Source: Euclidia mi
Taxonomy: Eukaryota; Arthropoda; Insecta; Lepidoptera; Erebidae
Reading direction: 5' to 3'
NCBI GenBank assembly: GCA_944739405.2
Contig: OX123182.2
Span: 18,549,326-18,613,325 of the forward strand
Length of the DNA: 64,000 bases
Shown here: positions 10,401-21,068 of the stretch, one piece after another
Position numbering within the stretch: position 1 is the stretch's first letter
Layout: every line of letters begins with the position of its first letter
Notes under the pieces: generated by a model
What the model was told of the DNA's origin: nothing
Database searches by the model: none
Seen by the model: the letters and a program-made list of their open reading frames with translations, nothing else
Position numbers and translations under genes: made by a program

Positions 10401-10772
10401 AATTACTGCTTTTGTTTTAGATTGCTATGATGTTTTGTTTTGTTTTATTTAGGAAACAAACAGATACAATACAGATAAAATTACTTACAACTAAACCATA
10501 CACAATCCAGTAACAGTTTCCACATATTGACATAACATAAGCGCCAAGCGAAGTTTAGTTTATGAGGACGTTAAGGAAGTTAGGCCAACCTCACACTGGG
10601 CGATGGCGTTCCTCGAGCGCACGCCCGGCGCGCTCATTCTGTAGTGCAAAACGGACGCCGAGCGTACGCTCGAAAAACGCTCATGAACAATGTTAGTAAT
10701 AATAAAAATTGTTTATTAATTACTCTCTCACACAGAAAAGTTAACAATCAGGTCTTATATTAAGTGTTACAA

Positions 10773-11048
10773 GTTGAAACAAGCTTTTGTACTATACGTG
10801 TGTGTGTGCTAACCCTACGACAATGCTGATATATCATCTTGGGATCAGAGACAGCTGATAAGCTAGTAACTCTGTTAGCTGTGTAAAAGGTACATAAATT
10901 TATACATTAAGTTGAAACAAGCTTTTGTGCTAAGTATATGTGTCTGTGCTAACCCTACGACAATGCTGATATATCATCTTGGGATCAGAGACAGCTGATA
11001 AGTTAGTAACTCTGTTAGCTGTGTATAAAGATACATAAATATTAGACA
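10773..11048. repeat. Two tandem copies of a 138-bp unit
   Basis: GTTGAAACAAGCTTTTGT starts at 10773 and again at 10911. The rest of the unit (CTAACCCTACGACAATGCTG, TATCATCTTGGGATCAGAG) is repeated with few differences. Plain local tandem duplication; no coding content. Confidence 0.85.
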
Positions 11049-11079
11049 ACAATCATTGGGTGGAAGGCAAATAGTCTAT

Positions 11080-11170
11080 CAAATTTGGTTAGACTAGAGA
11101 GTTAGCCCCAAGCTCCAAAGCAAAAGTCTTGCGTACAACTGGGATAACGCTAGGACAATAATAAGATGTA
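11080..11170 (+). mobile_element. SINE family B, 3' tail fragment
   Basis: Segments TTAGACTAGAGAGTTAG..., CAAAGCAAAAGTCTTG and ACTGGGATAACGCTAGGAC resemble the 3' end of the SINE at 46008-46405 (AGACCAGTAAGCGG... to CCAGGATAATGCGAGG). Diverged; moderate support. Confidence 0.5.
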
Positions 11171-12839
11171 TCTAACGTCATTCGCTTCTAGAATGAAGAA
11201 CTCGAAAGCACGTAGATGTTGCTTAAAGCATATAATATGTACCAAACGTTCAACAAACAATAGTGCCAATCACATAGTGTGTACCCAGTGTTTGTAAAAA
11301 CACGTCAACGCCGCAATAATACCGCGACCAATATGAACAATATATCATAGCGAAGTTACATGGCCGTTTTAGTGGTTTATGCCAATTTGCGCCAACCGTG
11401 TACACGCTGCGGTCAATTCATATTATTTCCAATCTAAAAGATTGTTATTTTTATATATATTTATTTTATTTAGAACCTTTTTTCGTTGATTGATGAAGTC
11501 CTAATGAATTGTGTTCGGTTCCTGGTTTAAAAAATGTAATTGGTCAATTCTATTACTGAGATTTATCAAACTGTTGTTTCGATGGTTTTTATCGTCTGTT
11601 TTTATTTTAGAAAGTTATTAGTTTCAAATTCTTTGACTATGGGTATAATGGCACCAAAAAGACCAAACAAAACATTAACTCTTTATTGCTTATCTTTAAC
11701 TTCAATAAAGAGATAAAATTTGTTAGAAGAAGAAATTTATAGATAAATTAAATGTTTGTTAAAATTATACATGTTGTACGACTTGTAAAAGAGTTACTTA
11801 TTATTCAATAGCGCAGGCAGTATTGGTTACTAGTATTTTTGTCTTTCTTTTCACAAGTGATAAAAACCAATTGTTCGACAAGTATTTTAAGTTACAATTG
11901 CCGCAACAGTTAACGAATGGACATTCTCGACTCGGGCAAATAAAATAAATAACTATCGACGTAAAGCAATAGGCATGTGCCATTGCGTCATGAACCGCAA
12001 AGGTATTCCGTATACTTGTATAATCTCGGAACCAATATTGTTGTATGCCTATAAGGTTTAAACTTCAAACTATACATGACCTACAGAAAAGTCAAACGGT
12101 TAAAACCAATTAGTCGGCTTGTATTTGAGACCGATAACAGTCGGTTATTTTCCTGAATTGAACAAAGTTCTAATCTTATTTTTTTGCATCTAGTCTAAGC
12201 ATTAGACTAGATACATTAAGAATTCACGAAATAAAAATATACTCAAAGCTCCATTCGCATAGTAGGTATCATCGAAATAAACGTCTCCTAGATGTTTACG
12301 TTGATAATATGGACATGATGAAGTATTTATAGATTGATAAAATCTTTAAATGATTCTATAAAGTCTACGATACTTTGATAGTCTATCCCTCAGGTTAGTG
12401 ACGATAATGATTTATCACAAACTTAATTACATCACAAAAACCCCATATAAATAACTTTCAACTCACTCAACAATAAATACCATCTGCAAAACACTCATCT
12501 AAAAAATACGAGCTTTTAATTTACTAAATAAATGTACAGTGGTGCCACCTTTTGTCACGGTAATTAACTAATTAGGTGCGATTGTGCTTAAATACTAATT
12601 AAGCGAGCTGCCGTGGCCCTTCATTAAAAATACTTACACATTAATCATGGCTTTATTGCAGCTACGTTTGTTTGCTTGCTTACGAAGCTGCTTGCTTGTT
12701 TGTATACGAAGTGTAAGGCAATTATTTTGTAGCTGTTATATAGGTTAATAAGGGTAAGGCGTGAGAATTGTTGTAAGCTTGTATGTGTGCTGTGCTCATG
12801 TAGTAGGTATATGTTGTATGCATACAAATATATTTATTA
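11171..12839. other. Gene-free AT-rich stretch
   Basis: No recognised coding sequence, RNA gene or repeat. Small minus-strand open frames at 11801-11983 and 12645-12827 have no domain. Confidence 0.4.
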
Positions 12840-13046
12840 TCTTAATATATAAAATCCTTGCGTTACTGACTGACTGACAGACACGCTACAGCCGAAACTA
12901 TTGGGCGCAGGAAGCTGAAATTTGGCATGTCAGTTTCTTGAGGACCGTAAGGGTGCACTAAGAAGGGATTTCCCGAAATTCCCACGGGATCGGCCAAAAC
13001 GGGTAAATTAAAAAAAAAATGCAGGCGTAGCTGCTGGCGTCCTCTA
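12840..13046 (+). mobile_element. Non-autonomous Helitron (207 bp)
   Basis: Begins TCTTAATATATAAAATCC and ends in CTAG. It is preceded by A and followed by T, as expected for insertion between A and T without duplication. A short GCAG/CTGC hairpin (GCAGGCGTAGCTGC) lies just before the CTAG end. The body (GAAATTTGGCATGTCAG, ACTAAGAAGGGATT, CCCACGGGAT) is the type I associate with widespread lepidopteran and arthropod Helitrons. It has no coding capacity. Confidence 0.8.
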
Positions 13047-13164
13047 GTATTAAAATAAAGCTACGTTTTACAGATTATATCGCGTTAAGATATTACGTTT
13101 AAACCGTAGGTTCAATGTTTAACTTTCGCATAAACCCAAGAAAATATTTTTTTTATTTATTTCA

Positions 13165-13310
13165 TAGTCTCACGTCTGTATCCTCGAAGGGGTAGGCAGC
13201 GGCATAAGGCTCGCCCCCTGTTACGTGAGACCTAACATGCAATATTTAATATAGAGAAATGCGAGTGTAATATTGCACCTCTGACTACCCCGTCGGGCAT
13301 ACTGGCATTA
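13165..13310. mobile_element. Two SINE 3' tails joined head-to-head
   Basis: From about 13205 the plus strand reads like the SINE 3' region (AAGGCTCGCCCCCTGTTACG...CACCTCTGACTACCCCGTCGGG). From 13205 leftwards the minus strand reads GCCTACCCCTTCGAGGATAC...GTGAG, another SINE tail. Together they form an imperfect inverted junction with no intact head. Confidence 0.6.
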
Positions 13311-14200
13311 TGGCTATGGAAAAATAATATTTATTCTGTAACTTTCCTGGAAATTAAATTCAGCTAAGTATAGACCAATGGAGCGCCTAATAAACCATGT
13401 CATGCTACGCTGAGGGTCTTGTATTCCCAGATAACCTGCGTAACGATGACATTACAAAATTGTCTGCGTATAATCTCCAAGGCAATGCTTAGTTGTCAGC
13501 TGTCATGAAGTTCTCTAGCAGACGGTACGGGTAGCACTATTTTTTTTATTTTAAGCCTGTTATAAGGAATAGAATAATACTACTTTTTGGGCTGTGGACA
13601 TTAAACTGCAGTCATACACATGCGGACAATCGGACATATACAGTAAAATATGATTTAAAAAGTGACTCGTAGGTATTATAAGACTTACGAAGTAAGGATT
13701 TCACCTTTACTATGTGCACTATCACCAAATACAAGCATTATTCTTACCCTGCGAAGAAGCCAAAAATCTAATAATTAAGTTACAGCTTTTACGTAGATGA
13801 ATTGCTAACTAACAACATAATTATTTCCATATTAGTTCTATGAGTATATAAGAACATAAATATTGTGACAATCCACTTAAAATTACAACGATGAGGAAAT
13901 AAATTCAGTGCCTACTTCTTCAGAAATATAGTTAAATTATTGAAATGGAAAATGTAGGAGTTCATACTGTCTGAAAACCTTCAAAGTCACCAAATGTAGT
14001 TAACATCGTATTTTTAATAAATAAATTCCGTATAATCCAAGACACAATAGGAATAAATCTGTGTGATATATACAGGGTGTCTGTGGTGTTAGCGGCCGGA
14101 GATCAAGACACACCAGGAAGTGAAGCCGACTTAGAGCCGCAAGCTTATTATTTCCCCTGTACATACAATGATATACAATATACATTGTTGTTTTCAACTT
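13311..14200. other. Gene-free stretch
   Basis: No recognised gene; AT-rich and unremarkable. Confidence 0.4.
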
Positions 14201-14205
14201 GGCGA

Positions 14206-14208
14206 AAT

Positions 14209-14296
<88 letters not shown>

Positions 14297-14318
14297 TATA
14301 TATAATAATAATATATAT
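14206..14318. repeat. (AT)n microsatellite
   Basis: About 85 bp of nearly perfect AT dinucleotide followed by interrupted AT/ATA repeats. Open frames of alternating Ile and Tyr here are artefacts of the repeat. Confidence 0.98.
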
Positions 14319-14942
14319 AGTATGATCTTGAAATTTCATTTAAAGTAATATTTTTGTAGGATATTTATGTAGGTAGCTACAAGTACCCTATATTCTTGCC
14401 AGTATCTCGATAACAGCTATATGTCCTTACCGGATCCCATTGAATTTTAACTCCTCAAAGACTCATTTAAACACGTACACACACACGAAGTCAACATCAT
14501 TACACTAATTTAGGTAGATTTCAGTGCAGTACAGACGCACCAAATAATCATACATATTAAGATGTGCACAAGGGCCTATAACCAGGCAAAGTGCTTTGTA
14601 CAATTATATTGCTGTTGGAGAAGATTTAGCCTTGATATCTATCTTGACGATCCCAAAATTTTTTAACATAAACTATTAAAATAAAATTGATATAATAATA
14701 ATTATGTACTTATCTCATAATTCATCTATCTCAATTTTATATTATAAGTTCTTATATAATTAAAGGACCATGGGCAAAAATGTATGAAGCCTGGGCTCAG
14801 CCACCAACAGAGATGAGATGACTTTGAATACACTTGTAAAGCGCTAAATATAAAGATATAAACTCATTTTTGCGAAGAATCCATGGGGTTATTCTGCTAT
14901 AAATATTTTAAATTGGACGTGCTGAGAAGATGCACGAAAACT
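14319..14942. other. Gene-free stretch
   Basis: No recognised feature. Confidence 0.4.
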
Positions 14943-15334
14943 ACTGATGTGCCGGATCGTTAAAAATGTATATCCGCGGATACGGATCGGAATACGGATA
15001 TTTGGTGTCAAGATCCACGGATACGGATCTCTATTTTCTTACTGAATCGATGTCGGTGCGCGCGACTTTGAAACGATAGTTGACGTCACGCACGCCCACC
15101 GGAACAATAGACAGCTAATGTTTCGACTTGTATTGAAATTATATTAAAAATATGTACTCTGAATGGAATTTAATAGTTTATCATTTCTAACTAACCACCT
15201 ATAGCATTCCATCCTGTCAATTGAAAATTAATAAGGCGAAAGATCCGTAAAAGATCCGCGAGAAAAGTACCGAATACGGATACGGATCTTTCTTCTTCCT
15301 CGGATATGCGCGGATACAGATATCCAGAACATGG
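14943..15334. mobile_element. hAT-like MITE with subterminal GGATACGGAT repeats
   Basis: The ends read TGATGTGCCGGAT and, on the opposite strand at 15334, CCATGTTCTGGAT, an imperfect terminal inverted repeat. Both subterminal regions are packed with motifs such as ATCCGCGGATACGGATCGG, CCACGGATACGGATC, GAATACGGATACGG and GCGCGGATACAG. Clustered subterminal repeats at both ends are typical of hAT elements (transposase binding). No transposase; no clear 8-bp TSD located. Confidence 0.6.
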
Positions 15335-16092
15335 CTTCTTCTTCTTAGCGTATCGCTGGCAAACACTTATATTTTTGAGGCCCAGAAAGTAGCCACGCTG
15401 ACTGCATGGTCGGAGGCAGTCATAAATTCCTCCTGCGAGCAAGTTTCCAGGCACGCAGGGCACGATGTAAGATGGGACATCGTTTGTCTTACTCCGCACA
15501 AACAAGCCAAATCGGTACCGTCTGAGAGTCCCCATCTAAACATATTTTCTTTGCATCGGCCGACCCGGGTTCGGAGTCTATTCAACGACTTCCAGACAGA
15601 CCATGGCAAGCCATGCCCAGGTGGAGGACTCTCGGCAGGTGACACGAAAGGAGATGATAGGAGGGTCTTTTCACGCCATAGGTCGCACCTCGCCTTTGAT
15701 GGCTCCTGGGTCAATGGATGGACACTTTTGATAAAGCTGCGGCGGCTCTTCAGTCTTGTCTGCACTGGGATGTGATCATGCAATGGGTGCCGTGGGTCAC
15801 AGTCCATTTTGGATCTCTCTGCCGAGCTCGCCACGGCCCTACGCTCATACGGAGGTGCGATGCCAGCAAGCCGATACAGCAGGTTTACCGGGGTTGGTTT
15901 TAAGCAACCAGTGATAACTCGGCAAGTTTCGTTAAGTGCTGTATCCACTAACGAAAACACACAGCTAATAGCGTGAGAATCGCGAGTCGACTGACTGAGA
16001 GCAGTGAGAGCAGACGGGCGCCCGGGCAAGGCGTCCGAAAGGTGTGAGAGGGATGGAGAGTGTTGTAAATCACACGGGCGCAATTGCATCTA
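15335..16092 (-). pseudogene. Jockey-like LINE, C-terminal end
   Basis: The minus-strand frame 16089-15367 (240 codons) ends with a recognisable LINE C terminus: LNRLRTRVGRCKENMFRWGL, then CLCGVRQTMSHLTSCPAC (a Cys/His motif), then a last segment ending SVATFWASKI. This resembles the end of the second ORF of Jockey-superfamily elements. The 3' tail is a short GAAGAAGAAG repeat (plus-strand CTTCTTCTTCTT at about 15336-15347). The reverse-transcriptase core is missing, so it is 5'-truncated. It directly abuts the hAT-like MITE on the left. Confidence 0.75.
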
Positions 16093-17745
16093 TCGTTTAC
16101 TATTATTAAAGTATGAATATATTGTTACTATAACTGAATATCGCATTAGGCACTGAGTGCTTATGCGAGCTGAATTGAACTTTATTGCTTAGTACCAAGG
16201 GTCGCAATTTCAATAAATTGGTATGAAAAGTGAATCTTCTGTACGTTAGTACTGTTTATTCTGTTTTATGACTATCAATTGTATTATTCTACAAAATCTA
16301 TTTAAGTGCTATCTGTTTTCTGCAATGGAATTGAAGGTGGTGCCAGTAGTAACAATTTTAGTACAAACAAAATCCTTTACAATGGCATATGCCATAACTC
16401 TGTTGGACACCGAGCCCAATTTGACTCATGGTCCTTTCATTTCTATTTGTCCTAATTTTTTTTATGTGAATGTTGTGCATATTTTTATTCAGAGTAGTAT
16501 CTAGACTATGTATTTTTGAATTAGTTTACCAATATTTATGTTTACTCTGTATATATATACAGAGTATTAGATATTGATTATTATGGGGAGGCATATGCCT
16601 TAAATAAAGAAATAAAATAAATCAATATGCTTTCTATTTCCTTTTTTCACCAGCAAAGAGCAACGCCGATATCTTGAAGTTAAGGGACTGAATTATTACA
16701 CTGCTGCAATACTACAAAACATAAAAAAATGTAGATAAGATCGTTTGATACACATTTAACTGGGCCTACTATGAGAGCAACTATGGGCCGCCTGTGTAAG
16801 TCAATAGTCTGCGGAATCTCTAAAAACCAACCCTCGGCCATGCCAGCCGACATCTAACAGTTTATGACCAAGCTTAAATTGAACGAAATAAAATGATTCA
16901 TCATTCGGTCATACAATACGCTGGAGCATTTTTATTTATATTTTATTCATAGGTCTTATTCATGTCACTGCAGATGTTTTATCCGAAGAAATTATACTTT
17001 CGCTACTTAAGAGACCTGTGTAAACAAAGAATACGATTCTACGTATAATAAAAAACGGTCCGCTCTTATTTCCTGACAGTAACAACGTTTTCCGTCATTA
17101 ATATATCAGATTACTACAGAAAACACACAACACAGGACACGAAGGAAACAAATAAAAGACAAGTTTTGTAAACTTGCAAAGACTATATATCTTATACTCC
17201 ACGTGCGCTGGCAGGCTTGTACTGGCTAATATAACATGAACTCCCAGGCTGCCTACATTTGCAATATTCCCCCTATAAATTCTATCAACAGGGGGAGGGC
17301 AAAGAGATCTTTTGCCACTGGTTGTTAATCATATATTATTCAATATCGTTTCCCACATTATGTGGCTTTTTCCTATATTTTTGTCACCGTTAAAGTATAA
17401 AGGTGAACGGTTTAAGACGTGTACATATTTAATACGTCTGCGAATTTCTGCACGTGGACATTGTCTTCTTTATTTATGAATGAAGATATATGAGTTGACG
17501 GCGGTAAATTTATTTAGAAAAGTTGCGAGATTCCATATTGAAACAAAATTTCTTTGTCTCATACTATTTTGTCGAAAGTCAGCCTTCTCTGAAAATGGAA
17601 ATAAAAATGGAAAATAAGGTTAAGTTTTGGCAATACTTGACACTGTCAAGGGAAGGCGAAATAAAATCCAGTCAATTGAAAATTTGTTTGGTTTTCGTCA
17701 AGAAAAAAAATACATGAAACAGTAAACCGATGGTTAAATAAAAAA
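16093..17745. other. Gene-free stretch
   Basis: No recognised coding sequence. The 78-codon frame at 16268-16504 lacks any domain; the AT-rich sequence after it ends in an A-rich AATAAAGAAATAAAATAAA run (about 16603-16622), so it could be a decayed retroposed transcript. A perfect small palindrome, ACTCTGTATATATATACAGAGT, lies near 16543-16565. Confidence 0.4.
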
Positions 17746-17749
17746 TAAT

Positions 17750-18780
17750 TTTAAATAAAAACAAACTGACTTCAAAAACACCAAGGAACTAAAAAGTAAA
17801 AAATAATTGATTTTGGAGTAAAAATTTTTGGAGTCGGTGCCAAGCCAAGTATTTCTAATCTGACTATAAAACCTATACACTTTTTTAAATAACTTTCGTT
17901 ATTGATAGAATAGGTAATTTGTAATTTAGTAACTTTTTGTGTTAGGGCTTGGCACCGACTCCAAAAATATTTACTCCAAAACCAATTATTTTTTGCTTTT
18001 TAGTTCCTTGGTGTTTTTTGAAGTCGGTTTTATTTTAATTTAAAAATATTTTATATTTTTTGCTTTTTAGTGGTATACTAATAAAAAAATTGTTATAGGT
18101 TGTAAGTAGGTACGTACATAGGATAGTGTAGGTGGTACATGATGGGGAGACCTACCTTTCTGGCAATTTCAAGTATAATTTTTTGTTTTCAACTAACTAG
18201 CCTAAACACGTTCGTTTTAGTTTCATCATCAGATCCCGGAAATCATCCAGTAGTGTTTACCAAGACAAAACAAACGAACCTAAACTCGATGAGATTGCGT
18301 TATTCTATTATAAAGATCCCATGGCCACCTTCCTGCTCTATCATCAGACCCTGGAAGACATCCAGTACCAAATTCTATGTAAAGACGAATCAAACGACCC
18401 TAAACTCGATGAGATTGGGTTGTTGTATCACAAAGATCTTATGCTTACCTTCCAGCTCTATCATCAGACCATGGAAATCATCCAGCATCAAAGTCTATGT
18501 AAAGACGACTCAAACGAGCCCAAACTCGACGGCATTGGGTTGTTATCGTCAAATCGCTTCAAGTGTGCTTATAAAATTTGAAGAGTTCCTTCGATTTTTT
18601 CAGGATTCCATGATCTGATCCTGACCTGATGATCTTGGGACCAACTGGGAGGTATATTCTTTCAATCATAATAAGAATTTTTGACATCGGTCCTGGCGTC
18701 TTAGAGAAATCGGGGAACATACATAAAAAAAAGATTCCGACGAATTGAGAACCTCCTACTTTTTTTGAAGTCGGTTAACA
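17750..18780 (+). mobile_element. 120-bp-repeat element, copy 2 (about 3 units)
   Basis: The most complete single-piece copy. Left end: a foldback whose arms (17757-17845 and about 17945-18033) contain GACTTCAAAAA, AAGGAACTAAAAAG and TTTTTGGAGTCGGTGCCAAG in inverted order. Then a unique part, about three 120-bp units (landmark ATCATCAG at 18225, 18340, 18460), the conserved GATCCTGACCTGATGATC region, and a right end TTTTTTTGAAGTCGGTTAAC inverted relative to the left end. It is opposite in orientation to copies 1 and 3. No TSD could be fixed. Confidence 0.8.
18139..18618 (+). CDS. Hypothetical 159-aa repeat peptide inside the repeat element
   Basis: Open from ATG at 18139 across all repeat units. 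The N terminus (FLAISSIIFCFQLTSLNTFV) is hydrophobic and could act as a signal or membrane segment. The rest is 40-residue repeats containing IIRPWKSSS-like and KTNQTTLNSMRLG-like pieces, with many Ser/Thr and Lys. A second frame (18321-18581) is also open and reads CKDESNDPKLDEIG per unit. Because 120 is divisible by three, openness in one unit is copied to all, so this is weak evidence for coding. The function is unknown and it may not be translated. Confidence 0.25.
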   Translation: MMGRPTFLAISSIIFCFQLTSLNTFVLVSSSDPGNHPVVFTKTKQTNLNSMRLRYSIIKIPWPPSCSIIRPWKTSSTKFYVKTNQTTLNSMRLGCCITKILCLPSSSIIRPWKSSSIKVYVKTTQTSPNSTALGCYRQIASSVLIKFEEFLRFFQDSMI

Positions 18781-19200
18781 ATCTAAACTGTTTCATTTAA
18801 AACAGAACATGAGTAGCTAAATTATGTCGCTACAACCTTTATACTAAATATTAGTGCAGTTTCGTGAAGGAATAAGCTTTAAAAGTCAACACTATGTGTC
18901 AGAACATGAACAAAACTCAACTCTGTTTACCGGTTGAGTTATCATATCAATTATTAGTTCTACAACTCTCGATTTTCCATGAAAAGCTAAGTAACGATGC
19001 TTTTAATCACTAAACAACGTATAGTGAAGAATTTAAAAATCTTTGCTACAACGTACAAGTTCAACTTACATCCAACTTTTTTTGTTGAATGTTTTGATGC
19101 GCTAAACTTTTGTTATATTTCAAAATTTAAATTTAACGTTAACTTAAGTTAAGCGTTAAATAAACTAGACAGCAGTTGCCCTTAAACATATCATAAATTT
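18781..19200. other. Gene-free stretch
   Basis: No recognised feature. Confidence 0.4.
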
Positions 19201-19440
19201 ACCAATTATTTTGAAAATAAAAGCAGAATGACATCTTATGAAAACTCTGTATAGATATTTACCATTCATGAGGTGTCTTCCTGTAGAAGTTTACGAGACA
19301 TATCAGCGTATATAAAAAAATGAAAGTTTATGATCTATGAAGTCGCTATCAAATACGGAAGCCCTTTACAGAAAAGCGGTAATGTAAACCAATGTGTCAG
19401 AAGACTGCATAATCGTTAAGGTACTCCGTTTTTAAGACCA

Positions 19441-19687
19441 AATAAATATCTGGTGCATAGGGTTCCCACCAAGAACTTAGGGTCCCAAGCCAACCTCACC
19501 TGCAAGTTGTGCACCTGCCGATCAACGGACGAGGCTCTGGTAAACAAAATATCCCGATAAGTGGCAATAGGCTCGCCACCTATTACGTGGGATCAAAACA
19601 CTGGCGAAAAGTGGGCGTTTAATATGCCTCTGCCTACCCCTTCTGGGAAACAGGCGTGAGTCTTTGTATGTATGCAATAAATATCTG
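19441..19687 (+). mobile_element. SINE family C with 12-bp TSD, empty site known
   Basis: The insert 19453-19675 is flanked by AATAAATATCTG (19441-19452 and 19676-19687). The same site in copy B (24486-24497) is uninterrupted, proving insertion. The head GTGCATAGGGTTCCCACCAA has no obvious tRNA boxes. The tail has GGCAATAGGCTCGCC, CCTCTGCCTACCCC and GGCGTGAGTC, shared with other SINEs and with the RTE-like LINE end. Very similar to the copy at 49642-49879. Confidence 0.95.
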
Positions 19688-20244
19688 CTTAGTTTTCTAT
19701 GATCGCATCGCAGAACAGTCACATCGTAAAACTTGATGCCCAGAAAAGCGCGAGTGAAAAGATAAAAAAACTTTTTTCACGTTTATGACGGACATCAAAC
19801 TATATGTACTAGGGATTTATGATGCTATAGGAACTATTTAAGCAATATCAGCTGCGAAGTTGATGGTGGAACTTAACTATCAAGTTAAAGTGAAATGGCG
19901 CGTGTCTGTAAATGTGAAATTGAATAGGTGTAAACAAGAAATAAGGTAAATGTGAACGGGCCTTTAGAGACAGGCAAGACGAAGTCATATTTACATTGAG
20001 TGAAACCACTGAAAAAGTTGTGAAAGTCAATCTTTATTGGTCATTTATGCACTTCAGTCAAAAGGTGATTTACACAGCTTATAAAAAAAAAACATTTAGA
20101 TGATTACTTACACGTTCGCAAAACAAATGTGTCTGCGCGGCATAATATTGTACCATTACCTTAGTTTAAGTTAGTTATAATTCATGTACTGTTCAGTTAT
20201 ATATTGGTGTGCAATAAAGAATATCTAATCTAATGAGCAGACAA

Positions 20245-20447
20245 TGAAACTCAGAGCCACTTTTTTTAAGATCTACCGCACTAGGACTTAATCCTATGTC
20301 GCGGGGACGTTTTTAACATACAACTGACGGATACAGTGGTCACCCAGACTCGAAACAACAATTTGTGTTGAATTGAACCTACAGCACTCGATGCAGTGTC
20401 AAGCGGTGAGGCAGCCGCTTAAACCACTACGCCAACCGTGCAGTCCA
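20245..20447 (-). mobile_element. tRNA-headed SINE (family D), minus strand
   Basis: The reverse strand reads CACGGTTGGCGTAGTGG, then TTTAAGCGGCTGCC (A-box-like), then TGTAGGTTCAATTC (B-box-like), about tRNA spacing apart. It continues to TGGCTCTGAGTTTCATTG. It lies in the part of copy A missing from copy B. The head suggests RNA polymerase III ancestry; not a functional tRNA gene. Confidence 0.65.
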
Positions 20448-20670
20448 ACAAACCTTTTATTTTGTAAAGAGCTGCGTCTTCACTCAATCACGTCTAAAGT
20501 AATATGTCAACTGTTACAACGATGCCTCACCTCTTTGAAGGGCTATTACCGAAATTATAAACAGGAAATCAATTACAAATAATCCTGTTGATTGCTTTAA
20601 TCTTCGGGTGCGCAATTTGGCTAATGCTCGAAATAACAGTCTGCATGAGTAGGCCATGCAGGGAGCGTAA

Positions 20671-20840
20671 CGGCCCGGTCACAGCCTGCAGCGGCGGCGG
20701 CAGCGGCAAGCGTTTTCGTTGTACAAGGCGCGCTTTGCTACGCCACGGCGACCTATGTCGCCTCAGAGTAAACGCGCACTGTACATTAAAATCGCTCGCT
20801 GCTGCTGCCGCCGCCGCTGTAAGCTGTGACCGGGCCTTAA
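20671..20840. mobile_element. TTAA-flanked MITE with GC-rich inverted repeats
   Basis: Arms of about 36 bp, CGGCCCGGTCACAGCCTGCA... (20671 on) and ...AGCTGTGACCGGGCC (to 20836), are inverted copies including a (GCGGCG)-type run. TTAA follows at 20837-20840. In duplicated copy B the left junction reads TTAACGGCCCGGTC (36108 on), so TTAA was probably on both sides, as in piggyBac-type insertions. Copy B has lost the right arm. No coding capacity. Confidence 0.7.
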
Positions 20841-21068
20841 TATTTGAAGCGCGTATTATTTCTGAAAGCCGACGAGTGGTGCAGACATCAGGATATACAG
20901 ATGTGTCCTCGCTTTTGGCACTGACGTAAGATAATAAGGTAATGTGGCCGCTTATGCGAGAATATTTCCAAAATGCTTTGTAATGTGTGGGATTGTGTTT
21001 TAGTTTTGTGCGGTTTAATTGGGATGGGTTAGACTTGTTGACCAGTTTTAGAAGTAAATTTAAGCCAT

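Larger units (their letters stand above)
19203..21068. repeat. Duplicated segment, copy A
   Basis: Starts AATTATTTTGAAAATAAAAG and matches copy B (24229-24815 plus 35852-36410) almost throughout. Shared landmarks are ATGAGGTGTCTTCCTGT, GATCGCATCGCAGAACAG, TATATGTACTAGGG, CCACTGAAAAAGTTG, GATATACAGATGTGTCC and GGTTTTAGAAGTAAAT at the far end. Copy A holds a SINE absent from B (19453-19675) and extra sequence at about 20185-20640. Copy B holds the BEL element absent from A. It may be a local duplication or an unrecognised dispersed repeat. Confidence 0.85.

Noticed and set aside
13165..13310. Single palindromic MITE
   Set aside because: Each half is better explained as a separate SINE tail in opposite orientation.
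14077..14339. Open frames over the AT repeat
   Set aside because: Alternating Ile-Tyr translation is produced by the microsatellite.
16268..16504. 78-codon gene
   Set aside because: No domain and no conserved neighbour; AT-rich with an A-rich end, so at most a decayed retroposed transcript.
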